A stretch of DNA of 64,000 nt from XBB1006 sp051877515 (GTDB taxonomy: Bacteria; Bacillota; Clostridia; Lachnospirales; Lachnospiraceae), in contig JBJEIY010000045.1 in assembly GCA_051877515.1 (NCBI GenBank), positions 16,139 to 80,138 on the forward strand. Direction: 5' to 3'. Under the pieces are notes generated by a model that made no database searches, was not told the DNA's origin, and worked only from the letters and a program-made list of their open reading frames with translations. This document shows, piece by piece, positions 18,055 to 27,522 of this stretch. The position numbers were made by a program, and so were the translations under genes. The stretch's first letter is position 1; each line of letters begins with the position of its first letter.

Positions 18055-18525
18055 TTAGAAACGATAGTGGGAGAATGCTTTGTTTGCTTCTGCCATTTTG
18101 TGCATATCTTCTTTTCTCTTAACAGATGCACCGGTATTGTTGGCAGCGTCTAAAATCTCGTTTGCGAGACGCTCTTCCATGGTCTTCTCGCCTCTCTTGC
18201 GGGAGAACATGGTTAACCAGCGAAGTGCTAACGCCTGACGTCTGTCCGGTCTTACTTCGATTGGTACCTGGTAGGTAGCTCCACCGATACGTCTTGCTTT
18301 TACTTCTAATACAGGCATGATGTTGTTCATAGCCTCTTCGAAAACTTCAAGAGCCGGTTTGCCGGATTTCTCAGCAACTCTCTCGAATGCTCCGTATACG
18401 ATCTTCTGTGCTACACCCTTCTTACCATCTAACATAATGTTATTGATAAGCTTGGTAACCACTTTGTTGTCGTACATCGGATCTGCTAATACTTCTCTTT
18501 TCGTAGTATGTCCTTTACGTGGCAC
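18055..18525 (-). CDS. rpsG: 30S ribosomal protein S7
   Basis: Primary 16S rRNA 3'-domain binding protein, 156 residues as usual. The start is chosen at GTG (18523-18525), giving the conserved PRKGHTTKREVLADP. An AAGGAGG site lies 8 nt upstream. A longer frame from ATG 18570 adds 15 unrelated residues and ignores this site. The core motif RRIGGATYQVPIEVRPDRR and the ending EANKAFSHYRF are typical. The gap to rpsL is unusually long (174 bp) and contains small hairpins that may hold a translational control site. Confidence 0.97.
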   Translation of the reverse strand: MPRKGHTTKREVLADPMYDNKVVTKLINNIMLDGKKGVAQKIVYGAFERVAEKSGKPALEVFEEAMNNIMPVLEVKARRIGGATYQVPIEVRPDRRQALALRWLTMFSRKRGEKTMEERLANEILDAANNTGASVKRKEDMHKMAEANKAFSHYRF

Positions 18526-18699
18526 GATACTTCCCTCCTTAATTATTTGAATTAATTCATCGGTACTCACATGTCATTTACGGTGTGTTCGTGCGGAAAT
18601 ATATCTTCTTCCTTAATTAGGAAGCTTCTCAAATAGATGAAACGATTATTCCAACACTTACCATAGTTCTAAGTGATACACTCTTTCCTTCTTTCGACC

Positions 18700-19119
18700 T
18701 TATTTCGCGTCTTTCGGTCTCTTAGCGCCGTATTTAGAACGAGCCTGACGTCTGTTAGCAACGCCTGCTGTGTCTAAAGTACCACGCACGATATGGTAAC
18801 GGGTACCTGGTAAGTCCTTAACACGTCCACCTCTGATCAGAACAACACTATGTTCCTGCAGGTTGTGTCCTTCACCCGGAATGTAGCTTGTTACTTCGAT
18901 TCCGTTGGAAAGACGAACTCTGGCGATCTTTCTAAGAGCTGAGTTAGGTTTCTTAGGAGTAGCTGTTTTCACTGCTGTACAAACACCACGCTTCTGTGGA
19001 GAAGATGCATTTGTAGCTTTCTTCTGTAAGGAGTTGAATCCTTTCTGAAGAGCAGGTGCAGTAGACTTCTTTACGGTAGTCTGTCTTCCTTTTCTTACTA
19101 ACTGGTTAAATGTTGGCAT
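18700..19119 (-). CDS. rpsL: 30S ribosomal protein S12
   Basis: Decoding-centre protein, 139 residues. The motifs TPKKPNSALRK and GRVKDLPGTRYH include the lysines and proline changed in streptomycin-resistant mutants of other bacteria, and here they are the ordinary residues. First gene of the str operon, with a perfect promoter 80 bp upstream (19199-19227) and an AGGAGGTGAAAT site. A terminator behind rpoC separates it from the rpoBC unit. Confidence 0.98.
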   Translation of the reverse strand: MPTFNQLVRKGRQTTVKKSTAPALQKGFNSLQKKATNASSPQKRGVCTAVKTATPKKPNSALRKIARVRLSNGIEVTSYIPGEGHNLQEHSVVLIRGGRVKDLPGTRYHIVRGTLDTAGVANRRQARSKYGAKRPKDAK

Positions 19120-19198
19120 TTCATTTCACCTCCTGTTTGTTTTTTTCTATGTGTTCCGACCGGAATCTTCTGATCCACATAGTCGTACACGCTAAATA

Positions 19199-19227
19199 AT
19201 TATAAAAGCGAACCTCACCAATGTCAA
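19199..19227 (-). promoter_or_regulatory. consensus sigma-A promoter of the str operon
   Basis: Perfect TTGACA (plus-strand 19222-19227), 17-bp spacer and perfect TATAAT (19199-19204). Confidence 0.9.
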
Positions 19228-19283
19228 GTGTTTTTTGAAAAATACAGCCCTTCCGGCTTCTGTCTTTTCCCCGTTTTCTCTTG

Positions 19284-19318
19284 AAAAGAGACCGGGCATT
19301 TTAGCCCAGTCTCTTCTT
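19284..19318 (-). terminator. terminator of rpoBC
   Basis: AAGAGACTGGGC pairs with GCCCGGTCTCTT around TAAAAT on the minus strand, followed by TTTTC. Confidence 0.85.
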
Positions 19319-19401
19319 TCTGCTTTCTAGTTTGTTCCATGATACGGATTATTATTCCTCAAATGGAAACTTTTCCGGTAGGAGTCTGTATCAGAGAAAC
19401 A

Positions 19402-22400
19402 TTACTCTTCCTCTGCCGGCACCCCTTCCATAACTGCCACAGCCTCTTCTCCTTCCGGCTCAAACTCCGGTTCGAGATCCATCTGTACATCATCTTCCTG
19501 CACTTCTTCAGCGTTTTCCTCTGCCAGCATCTCTGATTCCAAAGCAGCTCTTTGTGCTGCCTCTTTCTCTCTGCGGATTTCTTCATCGGTATCCAGGTTC
19601 AGACCACGATATCTCTTCATACCGGTTCCTGCCGGAATCAGTTTTCCGATGATAACGTTTTCTTTTAATCCGATAAGCGGATCCACTTTTCCGCGGATGG
19701 CTGCCTCGGTCAAGACCTTGGTAGTCTCCTGGAAGGATGCTGCTGATAAGAAGGAATTGGTTGCCAGTGCTGCCTTGGTGATTCCGAGGATCACACGGGT
19801 TCCTTCTGCAGGCTGTTTACCCTGCTCTGCCAATTCTTCGTTGGCATCCACAAAATCCAGATAGTCCACCAGAGTTCCCGGTAAGAACTCTGTATCACCG
19901 GCTTCATCCACTCTGACTTTCTTTAACATCTGGCGCACGATCACTTCGATATGCTTATCGTTGATCTCTACACCCTGAAGTCTGTATACACGCTGTACCT
20001 CACGCAACATATAATCCTGTACTGCACGGGTACCTTTGATCTTGATGATATCATGCGGATATACGCTTCCCTCTGTCAGCTCATCGCCGGCCTCTAACTC
20101 TGCCCCATCCTGGATCTTGATTCTGGATCCGTATGGAATGAGGTAGGTCTTGGATTCTGCGGTATCTTTATTGGTAACGATCACTTCACGTTTCTTCTTT
20201 GTATCCCGAATCTCTGCAGTTCCGGCAATTTCCGTGATGATCGCAAGTCCCTTTGGTTTTCTTGCCTCAAACAACTCTTCTACACGAGGAAGACCTTGTG
20301 TGATATCGTCTCCTGCCACACCTCCGGTATGGAAGGTACGCATGGTCAGCTGGGTACCCGGCTCACCGATGGACTGTGCTGCAATGATACCGATGGCTTC
20401 ACCAACCTGTACCGTCTGTCCGGTTGCCATGTTGGTACCGTAACATTTTGCACATACACCATTGTGTGCACGACAGGTTAAAATCGTACGGATCTTGATC
20501 TTGGCGGTGAGCACCGGTTTGCCGTCTTCGTCAATAAACGGCTTGCCGTTTTCATCCACACCCTGTTTCATGATCAGTTCTGCCCTGCGCGGTGTTACCA
20601 TGTGGTTTGCCTGCACCAGAACATTTCCGTCTTTATCCAGAATGTCATTGCAAAGTACACGTCCCGTAATACGCTCCTGCAGGCTTTCGATCTCTTCTTT
20701 TCCTTCCATAAATGCTTCCACGTACATTCCCGGGATTTCTTTGCCCGGTTTTGCACAATCAGAAACACGGATGATCAGTTCCTGAGATACGTCTACCAGT
20801 CGTCTGGTCAGATAACCGGAGTCAGCGGTACGAAGCGCGGTATCGGAAAGACCTTTACGTGCACCGTGGGCAGACATAAAGTACTCCAATACGTCCAGAC
20901 CTTCACGGAAGTTAGACTTGATCGGCAACTCAATGGTCTTACCGGTTGTATCAGCCATAAGTCCACGCATACCGGCCAGCTGCTTGATCTGTTTATCAGA
21001 ACCACGGGCACCGGAATCAGCCATCATGAAGATGTTGTTATACTTATCCAGTCCTGTCAAAAGCTCTTTGGTAAGGATTTCGTCCGTTACCTTCCAGGTT
21101 TCCACAACCTCTTTGTAACGCTCTTCCTCAGTGATCAGACCACGTTTGAAGTTCTTGGCGATCTTATCAACCTTATTCTGTGCATCGGCGATCAGTTCCG
21201 CTTTCTTCGCCGGTACTGTCATATCGGAAACAGATACGGTAAGAGCAGCTCTGGTGGAATATTTATATCCCATAGCCTTAATGTCATCTAAAACCTCTGC
21301 CGTCTTGGATGCACCATGAATATTGATGACTTTCTCCAGGATCTGCTTTAACTGTTTCTTGCCAACATGGAATCCGATCTCCAATGTGATATGTCTCTGG
21401 ATTCTTTCTGCTTCGATTTCTTCCTGGGTCCATCCGTTCTTCTCTGCATCAGCCAGAAGTTTTTCCTCACTGCGGTCTACAAAGCCCAGATCCTGCGGGA
21501 TGATCTCATTAAAGAGCAGACGTCCCAGGGTTGTCTCCAGAATACCCTCATATACAGTTCCGTCTTCTCCAACCACGCTTCTCTTTACGTGGATCTTCTG
21601 ATGCAGGGTCAGTGCTTTATTCTCATAAGCTAAAAGTGCCTGATTCGTACTGTTAAAATACGGTCCGATCAGTTCTCTTGGAGTACAAACTACCTCATGG
21701 GCCTCGATTCCATCCGGTGAAAATACTACCAGCTCATCCTCATCCAGGCCTTTTGCCCTGTCATCGCAGGCAAGTGCTGCCTCTATAGCCTCCATGGACT
21801 CATATTTCTTAAACTGACTCTTGTCAATATTCTTATCTGTCAACTGCTTATCTGCAGTTCTTCCCATGGTCAGATAATAAATACCAAGTACCATATCCTG
21901 GGAAGGAACGGCCACAGGACCACCGTCAGATGGTTTTAACAGGTTATTGGGTGACAACAACAGGAAACGACACTCTGCCTGTGCTTCCATAGTTAATGGA
22001 AGATGCACAGCCATCTGGTCTCCATCGAAGTCTGCGTTAAATGCGGTACATACCAACGGATGCAGTTTGATTGCCTTACCTTCTACCAGAATCGGCTCAA
22101 AAGCCTGGATTCCAAGTCTGTGAAGTGTCGGTGCACGGTTTAACATAACCGGATGCTCCTTGATAACATCTTCTAAGACATCCCATACCTCCGGCTGAAC
22201 CCGGTCAACCATTTTCTTAGCGCTCTTAATATTATGGGCGGTTCCTCTTGCCACCAGCTCTTTCATAACGAAGGGCTTAAACAATTCAATGGCCATTTCT
22301 TTCGGAAGACCGCACTGGTAGATCTTTAATTCCGGTCCTACCACGATAACGGAACGACCGGAGTAGTCCACACGTTTTCCTAACAGGTTCTGACGGAAGC

Positions 22401-23400
22401 GTCCGCCCTTACCTTTTAACATATCAGACAGAGATTTCAGTGCACGGTTACCAGGTCCGGTAACAGGACGTCCTCTTCTTCCGTTGTCGATGAGGGCATC
22501 TACCGCTTCCTGAAGCATTCTCTTTTCATTACGCACAATAATATCCGGTGCGCCTAATTCCAACAGTCTTCTCAGACGGTTGTTACGGTTAATGATCCGG
22601 CGGTACAGATCGTTCAAGTCAGAGGTAGCAAAACGTCCGCCGTCCAGCTGTACCATAGGACGAAGATCCGGTGGAATGACAGGGATCACGGTCATTACCA
22701 TCCACTCCGGTTTGTTGCCGGATTCCCGGAATGCTTCCACTACTTCCAGACGTTTAATGATCCTTGCTCTCTTCTGTCCGGAAGCATCTTCCAGACCTGC
22801 CTTTAACTCCTCTGCTTCTCTATCCAGATCAATTGCTTTTAAAAGCTCTAAGATCGCTTCTGCACCCATGCCCACACGGAAACCGTTTCCATATGCATTG
22901 CGGGCCTCCTGGTACTCTGCCTCGGATAAAACCTGTTTATACATTAAACCGGTTTCCCCTGCGTCCAGCACAATATAGGATGCAAAATACAATACTTTTT
23001 CCAGCACTCTTGGAGAAAGATCTAAGATCAGTCCCATTCTGCTGGGGATTCCCTTAAAATACCAGATGTGGGATACCGGCGCTGCAAGTCCGATATGTCC
23101 CATACGCTCTCTACGAACACTGGCTTTGGTAATTTCTACTCCGCATCGATCACAGACCGCACCCTTATAACGGATTTTCTTATACTTTCCGCAGTGGCAC
23201 TCCCAGTCTTTACTGGGTCCGAAAATCTTCTCGCAGAATAAACCTTCTTTCTCCGGCTTTAAGGTTCTATAGTTAATTGTCTCCGGCTTTTTTACTTCGC
23301 CGTGGGACCATTCTAATATTTTTTCCGGTGATGCAAGGCCAATCTTAATGGCATCAAAAGACACCGGCTGATAATTCTCATTGTTCATTGCTTCTGGCAT
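19402..23400 (-). CDS. rpoC: RNA polymerase beta-prime subunit
   Basis: Largest RNA polymerase subunit, 1332 residues. The N-terminal zinc-binding site (CHCGKYKK and VCDRCGVE), the catalytic NADFDGDQMAVHLPL with three Mg-chelating Asp, the bridge/trigger region and the second zinc site near CRAHNGVCAKCYG are all present. The last about 60 residues form a Glu-rich acidic tail beyond the usual end. It starts 14 bp after rpoB with AGGAG 7 nt before the ATG. A terminator follows before the str promoter. Confidence 0.98.
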   Translation of the reverse strand: MPEAMNNENYQPVSFDAIKIGLASPEKILEWSHGEVKKPETINYRTLKPEKEGLFCEKIFGPSKDWECHCGKYKKIRYKGAVCDRCGVEITKASVRRERMGHIGLAAPVSHIWYFKGIPSRMGLILDLSPRVLEKVLYFASYIVLDAGETGLMYKQVLSEAEYQEARNAYGNGFRVGMGAEAILELLKAIDLDREAEELKAGLEDASGQKRARIIKRLEVVEAFRESGNKPEWMVMTVIPVIPPDLRPMVQLDGGRFATSDLNDLYRRIINRNNRLRRLLELGAPDIIVRNEKRMLQEAVDALIDNGRRGRPVTGPGNRALKSLSDMLKGKGGRFRQNLLGKRVDYSGRSVIVVGPELKIYQCGLPKEMAIELFKPFVMKELVARGTAHNIKSAKKMVDRVQPEVWDVLEDVIKEHPVMLNRAPTLHRLGIQAFEPILVEGKAIKLHPLVCTAFNADFDGDQMAVHLPLTMEAQAECRFLLLSPNNLLKPSDGGPVAVPSQDMVLGIYYLTMGRTADKQLTDKNIDKSQFKKYESMEAIEAALACDDRAKGLDEDELVVFSPDGIEAHEVVCTPRELIGPYFNSTNQALLAYENKALTLHQKIHVKRSVVGEDGTVYEGILETTLGRLLFNEIIPQDLGFVDRSEEKLLADAEKNGWTQEEIEAERIQRHITLEIGFHVGKKQLKQILEKVINIHGASKTAEVLDDIKAMGYKYSTRAALTVSVSDMTVPAKKAELIADAQNKVDKIAKNFKRGLITEEERYKEVVETWKVTDEILTKELLTGLDKYNNIFMMADSGARGSDKQIKQLAGMRGLMADTTGKTIELPIKSNFREGLDVLEYFMSAHGARKGLSDTALRTADSGYLTRRLVDVSQELIIRVSDCAKPGKEIPGMYVEAFMEGKEEIESLQERITGRVLCNDILDKDGNVLVQANHMVTPRRAELIMKQGVDENGKPFIDEDGKPVLTAKIKIRTILTCRAHNGVCAKCYGTNMATGQTVQVGEAIGIIAAQSIGEPGTQLTMRTFHTGGVAGDDITQGLPRVEELFEARKPKGLAIITEIAGTAEIRDTKKKREVIVTNKDTAESKTYLIPYGSRIKIQDGAELEAGDELTEGSVYPHDIIKIKGTRAVQDYMLREVQRVYRLQGVEINDKHIEVIVRQMLKKVRVDEAGDTEFLPGTLVDYLDFVDANEELAEQGKQPAEGTRVILGITKAALATNSFLSAASFQETTKVLTEAAIRGKVDPLIGLKENVIIGKLIPAGTGMKRYRGLNLDTDEEIRREKEAAQRAALESEMLAEENAEEVQEDDVQMDLEPEFEPEGEEAVAVMEGVPAEEE

Positions 23401-23414
23401 CGTGACACTCCTTC

Positions 23415-26400
23415 CTAGTCTTCTTCGTCGTAAGAATCCATGCTGTAGTCATCTTCAAAAGCACTCTCATCAAAGTCTTCTTCTACTTCAGAATCCACAA
23501 TCTCGTTATTCTCATTGAATTCCTGTTTGGTAAAGCCTGCTGCCTCAAAAGACTCTGCACTTTCAAAGGCAAAATCCTTGTCATTACCGATAATGGAATT
23601 CAAATTGGTATTTCCGTATTCGCTGGATTCCAGCAGTTCTACTACGTTTCCGTTCTCGTCTAAGACGTTGACATCTAACGCAAGAGACTGGAGTTCCTTC
23701 AGCAATACCTTAAAGGACTCCGGAATTCCCGGTTCAGGAATATTATCTCCTTTGATAATTGCCTCGTAGGTCTTGACACGTCCTACCACATCATCGGATT
23801 TTACAGTAAGTATCTCCTGAAGGGTATACGCAGCACCATAAGCTTCCAGTGCCCAAACTTCCATCTCTCCGAAACGCTGTCCTCCGAACTGGGCTTTTCC
23901 ACCCAGCGGCTGCTGTGTAACTAAGGAGTACGGACCGGTGGAACGGGCATGGATCTTATCGTCAACCAGATGATGCAGTTTCAGATAGTGCATGTGTCCG
24001 ATGGTTACCGGGCTGTCAAAATACTCTCCGGTACGTCCGTCTCTTAAGCGGACTTTTCCGTCTCTGGAAATAGGAACCCCTTTCCACAGTTCTCTGTGGT
24101 CACGGTTTTCATACAGATAATCCAGAACTTCCGGTAACAGCTCTTCGCCGTGTTTTGCCTTGAATTCATCCCACTCTAAGTTGACATAGTCATTTGCAAG
24201 GTCCAGGGTATCCATGATATCGACCTCGTTTGCTCCGTCAAAGACCGGAGTGGCAATATTAAAGCCTAATGCTTTTGCTGCCAGGGACAAATGGATCTCC
24301 AGCACCTGTCCGATATTCATACGGGAAGGCACACCCAGTGGGTTTAATACGATATCCAGCGGACGACCGTTTGGAAGATATGGCATATCTTCTACCGGAA
24401 GAACTCTGGAAACAACACCCTTGTTACCATGACGTCCTGCCATCTTATCACCCACAGAGATCTTTCTCTTCTGGGCAATATAAATACGGACAGCCTGGTT
24501 TACACCCGGGCTTAATTCATCCCCGTTTTCTCTTGTAAATACTTTGGCATCTACAACGATACCATATTCTCCATGCGGTACCTTCAAAGAGGTATCACGC
24601 ACTTCTCTTGCTTTTTCACCAAAGATCGCACGTAACAGTCTTTCTTCTGCAGTAAGCTCTGTTTCTCCCTTTGGAGTCACTTTACCTACCAGAATATCCC
24701 CTGCACGTACTTCCGCACCGATACGGATGATTCCGCGCTCATCCAGATCTTTTAACGCATCATCGCCGACACCCGGAACATCTCTTGTGATCTCTTCCGG
24801 TCCCAGCTTGGTATCACGGGATTCTGCCTCATATTCCTCAATGTGAACAGAGGTGTATACATCATCCCGTACCAGTCTTTCACTCAGCAGGACCGCATCC
24901 TCGTAGTTATAACCTTCCCAGGTCATAAATCCGATCAACGGGTTCTTTCCAAGTGCAAGTTCTCCGTTGGAAGTGGACGGTCCATCCGCAATGACTTCAC
25001 CGGCTTCCACATGGTCCCCTTTGTATACGATGGGTCTCTGATTATAGCAGTTGGACTGATTGCTTCGAACAAATTTCTGTAAAACATAATTTTCCGTGGT
25101 TCCGTCCTCATCATACCGGATCACAATCTCTTTGGATGTGGAACGAAGTACCGTACCTGCTTTCTTTGCCACAACACAGACACCGGAGTCCACTGCTGTT
25201 TTCGGCTCCATACCGGTTCCCACTACAGGTGCTTCCGTAGTCAAAAGCGGAACGGCCTGACGCTGCATGTTGGATCCCATCAGCGCACGGTTTGCATCGT
25301 CGTTCTCCAGGAACGGGATCAGGGCTGTAGCAACAGAGAATACCATACGGGGAGATACATCCATGTAATCAAACATGGTCTTTTCATACTCCTGGGTTTC
25401 CTCTCTGTAACGACCGGAAACACTGTTACGTACAAAATGTCCTTCCTCATCCAGTGCCTCGTTAGCCTGTGCTACATGGTAATTATCCTCTTCGTCAGCA
25501 GTCATATATACAACCTCATCCGTTACACGAGGATTCTTTGGATCGGATTTGTCGATCTTACGATAAGGCGCCTCCACAAATCCATATTCATTAATTCTTG
25601 CATAGGATGCAAGAGAGTTGATCAATCCGATGTTAGGACCTTCCGGGGTCTCAATCGGACACATTCTTCCATAGTGAGAATAGTGTACGTCTCGAACCTC
25701 GAATCCTGCACGGTCTCTTGAAAGACCACCCGGTCCTAATGCAGACAGACGTCTCTTATGGGTCAGCTCACCTAATGGATTGTTCTGATCCATGAACTGG
25801 GACAACTGGGAAGAACCGAAGAATTCTTTTACCGCAGCAGTCACCGGCTTAATATTGATCAGGCTCTGGGGAGAAATGGTCTCCAGATCCTGGGTTGTCA
25901 TACGCTCGCGAACCACACGCTCTAATCTGGATAAACCGATACGGTACTGGTTCTGCAACAGCTCGCCTACGGCTCTGATACGACGGTTTCCTAAATGGTC
26001 GATGTCATCATCATTACCGATACCATACTCCAGATGCATGTTGTAGTTGATGGATGCAAGAATATCTTCCACTGTAATGTGCTTCGGAATCAGGTCATGG
26101 ATATTCCTGCGGATTTCTTCTTTTAACTCCTCGCTGCCACATCCCTGGTTTTCTTCCAGGATCTTGGACAAAACAGGATAGTATACCAGCTCGGTTACTC
26201 CAACCTCTGCCGGATCAATGTCACAGTAGTGGGTGAAATCAACCATCATGGAAGAAAGTACTTTGACATTTCTGGTCTCAGTCTGGATATAAACACTCTC
26301 CACTGCAGCATTCTGAATCGTATCTGCCAGTTCTCTGGTCAGCGTGGTTCCTGCCTCTGCCAGAATCTCTCCGGTAGACGGATCCACTACATCTTCCGCC

Positions 26401-27302
26401 AGAACATGACCTGCAATACGGTTTCTGAACATTAATTTCTTGTTGAACTTATAACGTCCAACCTTCGCCAGGTCATATCTTCTTGGATCAAAGAACATCG
26501 CAGTGATCAGGCTCTCCGCACTGTCAACAGAAAGCGGCTCGCCCGGTCTTATCTTCTTATATAATTCTAAAAGTCCTCTTTCATAGGAACCTTCCGGCAT
26601 TTCTGCAGTACAGGAAGGGTCCTTTGCAATACTTGCTAAAATCTTCGGTTCATCACCAAAAAGGTCAAGGATCTCCTGGTTGGTTCCGTATCCTAATGCA
26701 CGGATCAACACAGTGATCGGTACTTTTCTGGTTCTGTCTACACGTACGCTGAATACATCATTGGAATCGGTCTCATATTCCAGCCACGCACCACGGTTAG
26801 GAATTACCGTAGCGGCATACAGGGTTTTACCGATCTTATCATGGGTAATATCATAGTAAATACCGGGTGATCTTACCAGCTGGCTAACGATAACACGCTC
26901 TGCTCCGTTGATCACGAAAGTACCGGTTTCTGTCATTAAAGGCAGTTCACCCATGAAAATCTCATGCTCACTGATCTCGTCAGCCTCTTTATTGTAAAGT
27001 CTTACCTTTACCTTCAGAGGAGCTGCATATGTGGCATCCCGTTCTTTACATTCCTGGATTGTGTACTTCTTATCCTCTTCACAGAGTTTAAAATCTACAA
27101 ACTCCAGACTGAGATGTCCGCTGTAATCCGATATTGGGGAAATATCATCAAACACCTCTTTTAAGCCTTCTTCGACGAACCACTTATAGGAATCCTTCTG
27201 AACCTCGATCAGATTCGGCATTTCCAATACTTCTTTTCGTCTTGAATAGCTCATTCGAACACTTTTTCCGGCTTCGACCGGACGTATTCTGTTTTTCTCC
27301 AT
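23415..27302 (-). CDS. rpoB: RNA polymerase beta subunit
   Basis: Catalytic RNA polymerase subunit, 1295 residues. The rifampicin pocket (SSQLSQFMDQNNPLGEL, THKRRLSALGPGG) has the drug-sensitive Asp, His and Ser residues. The start is set at ATG 27302 (MEKNRIRPVEAG) because the longer frame from 27446 begins inside the promoter and so cannot be transcribed from it. The C-terminus ends in an acidic tail of about 35 residues. Unusually, an MFS gene lies between rplL and rpoB, and rpoB has its own strong promoter flanked by a 12-bp inverted repeat. Confidence 0.98.
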   Translation of the reverse strand: MEKNRIRPVEAGKSVRMSYSRRKEVLEMPNLIEVQKDSYKWFVEEGLKEVFDDISPISDYSGHLSLEFVDFKLCEEDKKYTIQECKERDATYAAPLKVKVRLYNKEADEISEHEIFMGELPLMTETGTFVINGAERVIVSQLVRSPGIYYDITHDKIGKTLYAATVIPNRGAWLEYETDSNDVFSVRVDRTRKVPITVLIRALGYGTNQEILDLFGDEPKILASIAKDPSCTAEMPEGSYERGLLELYKKIRPGEPLSVDSAESLITAMFFDPRRYDLAKVGRYKFNKKLMFRNRIAGHVLAEDVVDPSTGEILAEAGTTLTRELADTIQNAAVESVYIQTETRNVKVLSSMMVDFTHYCDIDPAEVGVTELVYYPVLSKILEENQGCGSEELKEEIRRNIHDLIPKHITVEDILASINYNMHLEYGIGNDDDIDHLGNRRIRAVGELLQNQYRIGLSRLERVVRERMTTQDLETISPQSLINIKPVTAAVKEFFGSSQLSQFMDQNNPLGELTHKRRLSALGPGGLSRDRAGFEVRDVHYSHYGRMCPIETPEGPNIGLINSLASYARINEYGFVEAPYRKIDKSDPKNPRVTDEVVYMTADEEDNYHVAQANEALDEEGHFVRNSVSGRYREETQEYEKTMFDYMDVSPRMVFSVATALIPFLENDDANRALMGSNMQRQAVPLLTTEAPVVGTGMEPKTAVDSGVCVVAKKAGTVLRSTSKEIVIRYDEDGTTENYVLQKFVRSNQSNCYNQRPIVYKGDHVEAGEVIADGPSTSNGELALGKNPLIGFMTWEGYNYEDAVLLSERLVRDDVYTSVHIEEYEAESRDTKLGPEEITRDVPGVGDDALKDLDERGIIRIGAEVRAGDILVGKVTPKGETELTAEERLLRAIFGEKAREVRDTSLKVPHGEYGIVVDAKVFTRENGDELSPGVNQAVRIYIAQKRKISVGDKMAGRHGNKGVVSRVLPVEDMPYLPNGRPLDIVLNPLGVPSRMNIGQVLEIHLSLAAKALGFNIATPVFDGANEVDIMDTLDLANDYVNLEWDEFKAKHGEELLPEVLDYLYENRDHRELWKGVPISRDGKVRLRDGRTGEYFDSPVTIGHMHYLKLHHLVDDKIHARSTGPYSLVTQQPLGGKAQFGGQRFGEMEVWALEAYGAAYTLQEILTVKSDDVVGRVKTYEAIIKGDNIPEPGIPESFKVLLKELQSLALDVNVLDENGNVVELLESSEYGNTNLNSIIGNDKDFAFESAESFEAAGFTKQEFNENNEIVDSEVEEDFDESAFEDDYSMDSYDEED

Positions 27303-27411
27303 CGACGTTTCACCTCTCGTTTTTTTAGTATAAACGCTTCTTTCCTTACACGCCAGGATAAAGGGTAGGCTGCCCGAATATTTAGCAAGAAAATAGGCCC
27401 AATAACACACA

Positions 27412-27502
27412 ATAATGCAATATATTTTAACACAGGCTATTTTCAAGTGTCAAGGATTTTCTTTCCACCCAAAACAGTTTGCATCAAAACATATTGCATT
27501 AT
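27412..27502. repeat. 12-bp perfect inverted repeat flanking the rpoB promoter
   Basis: ATAATGCAATAT (27412-27423) and ATATTGCATTAT (27491-27502) are exact reverse complements 67 bp apart, enclosing the -35 and -10 boxes. Both arms are AT-rich, so chance occurrence is possible. Confidence 0.55.
27424..27453 (-). promoter_or_regulatory. rpoBC promoter
   Basis: TTGACA (plus-strand 27448-27453), 18-bp spacer and TAAAAT (27424-27429). The 5' UTR is about 115 nt. It explains how rpoBC is expressed despite the terminator after rplL and the inserted MFS gene. Confidence 0.8.
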
Positions 27503-27522
27503 CGATTTCTTTCTTCTTAGAA

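Noticed and set aside
20602..21291. 229-codon plus-strand frame opposite rpoC
   Set aside because: Antisense shadow of rpoC; no promoter or recognisable motif.
27303..27446. 48-residue N-terminal extension of RpoB
   Set aside because: Its start codon lies within the rpoB promoter, and the family start is at 27302.
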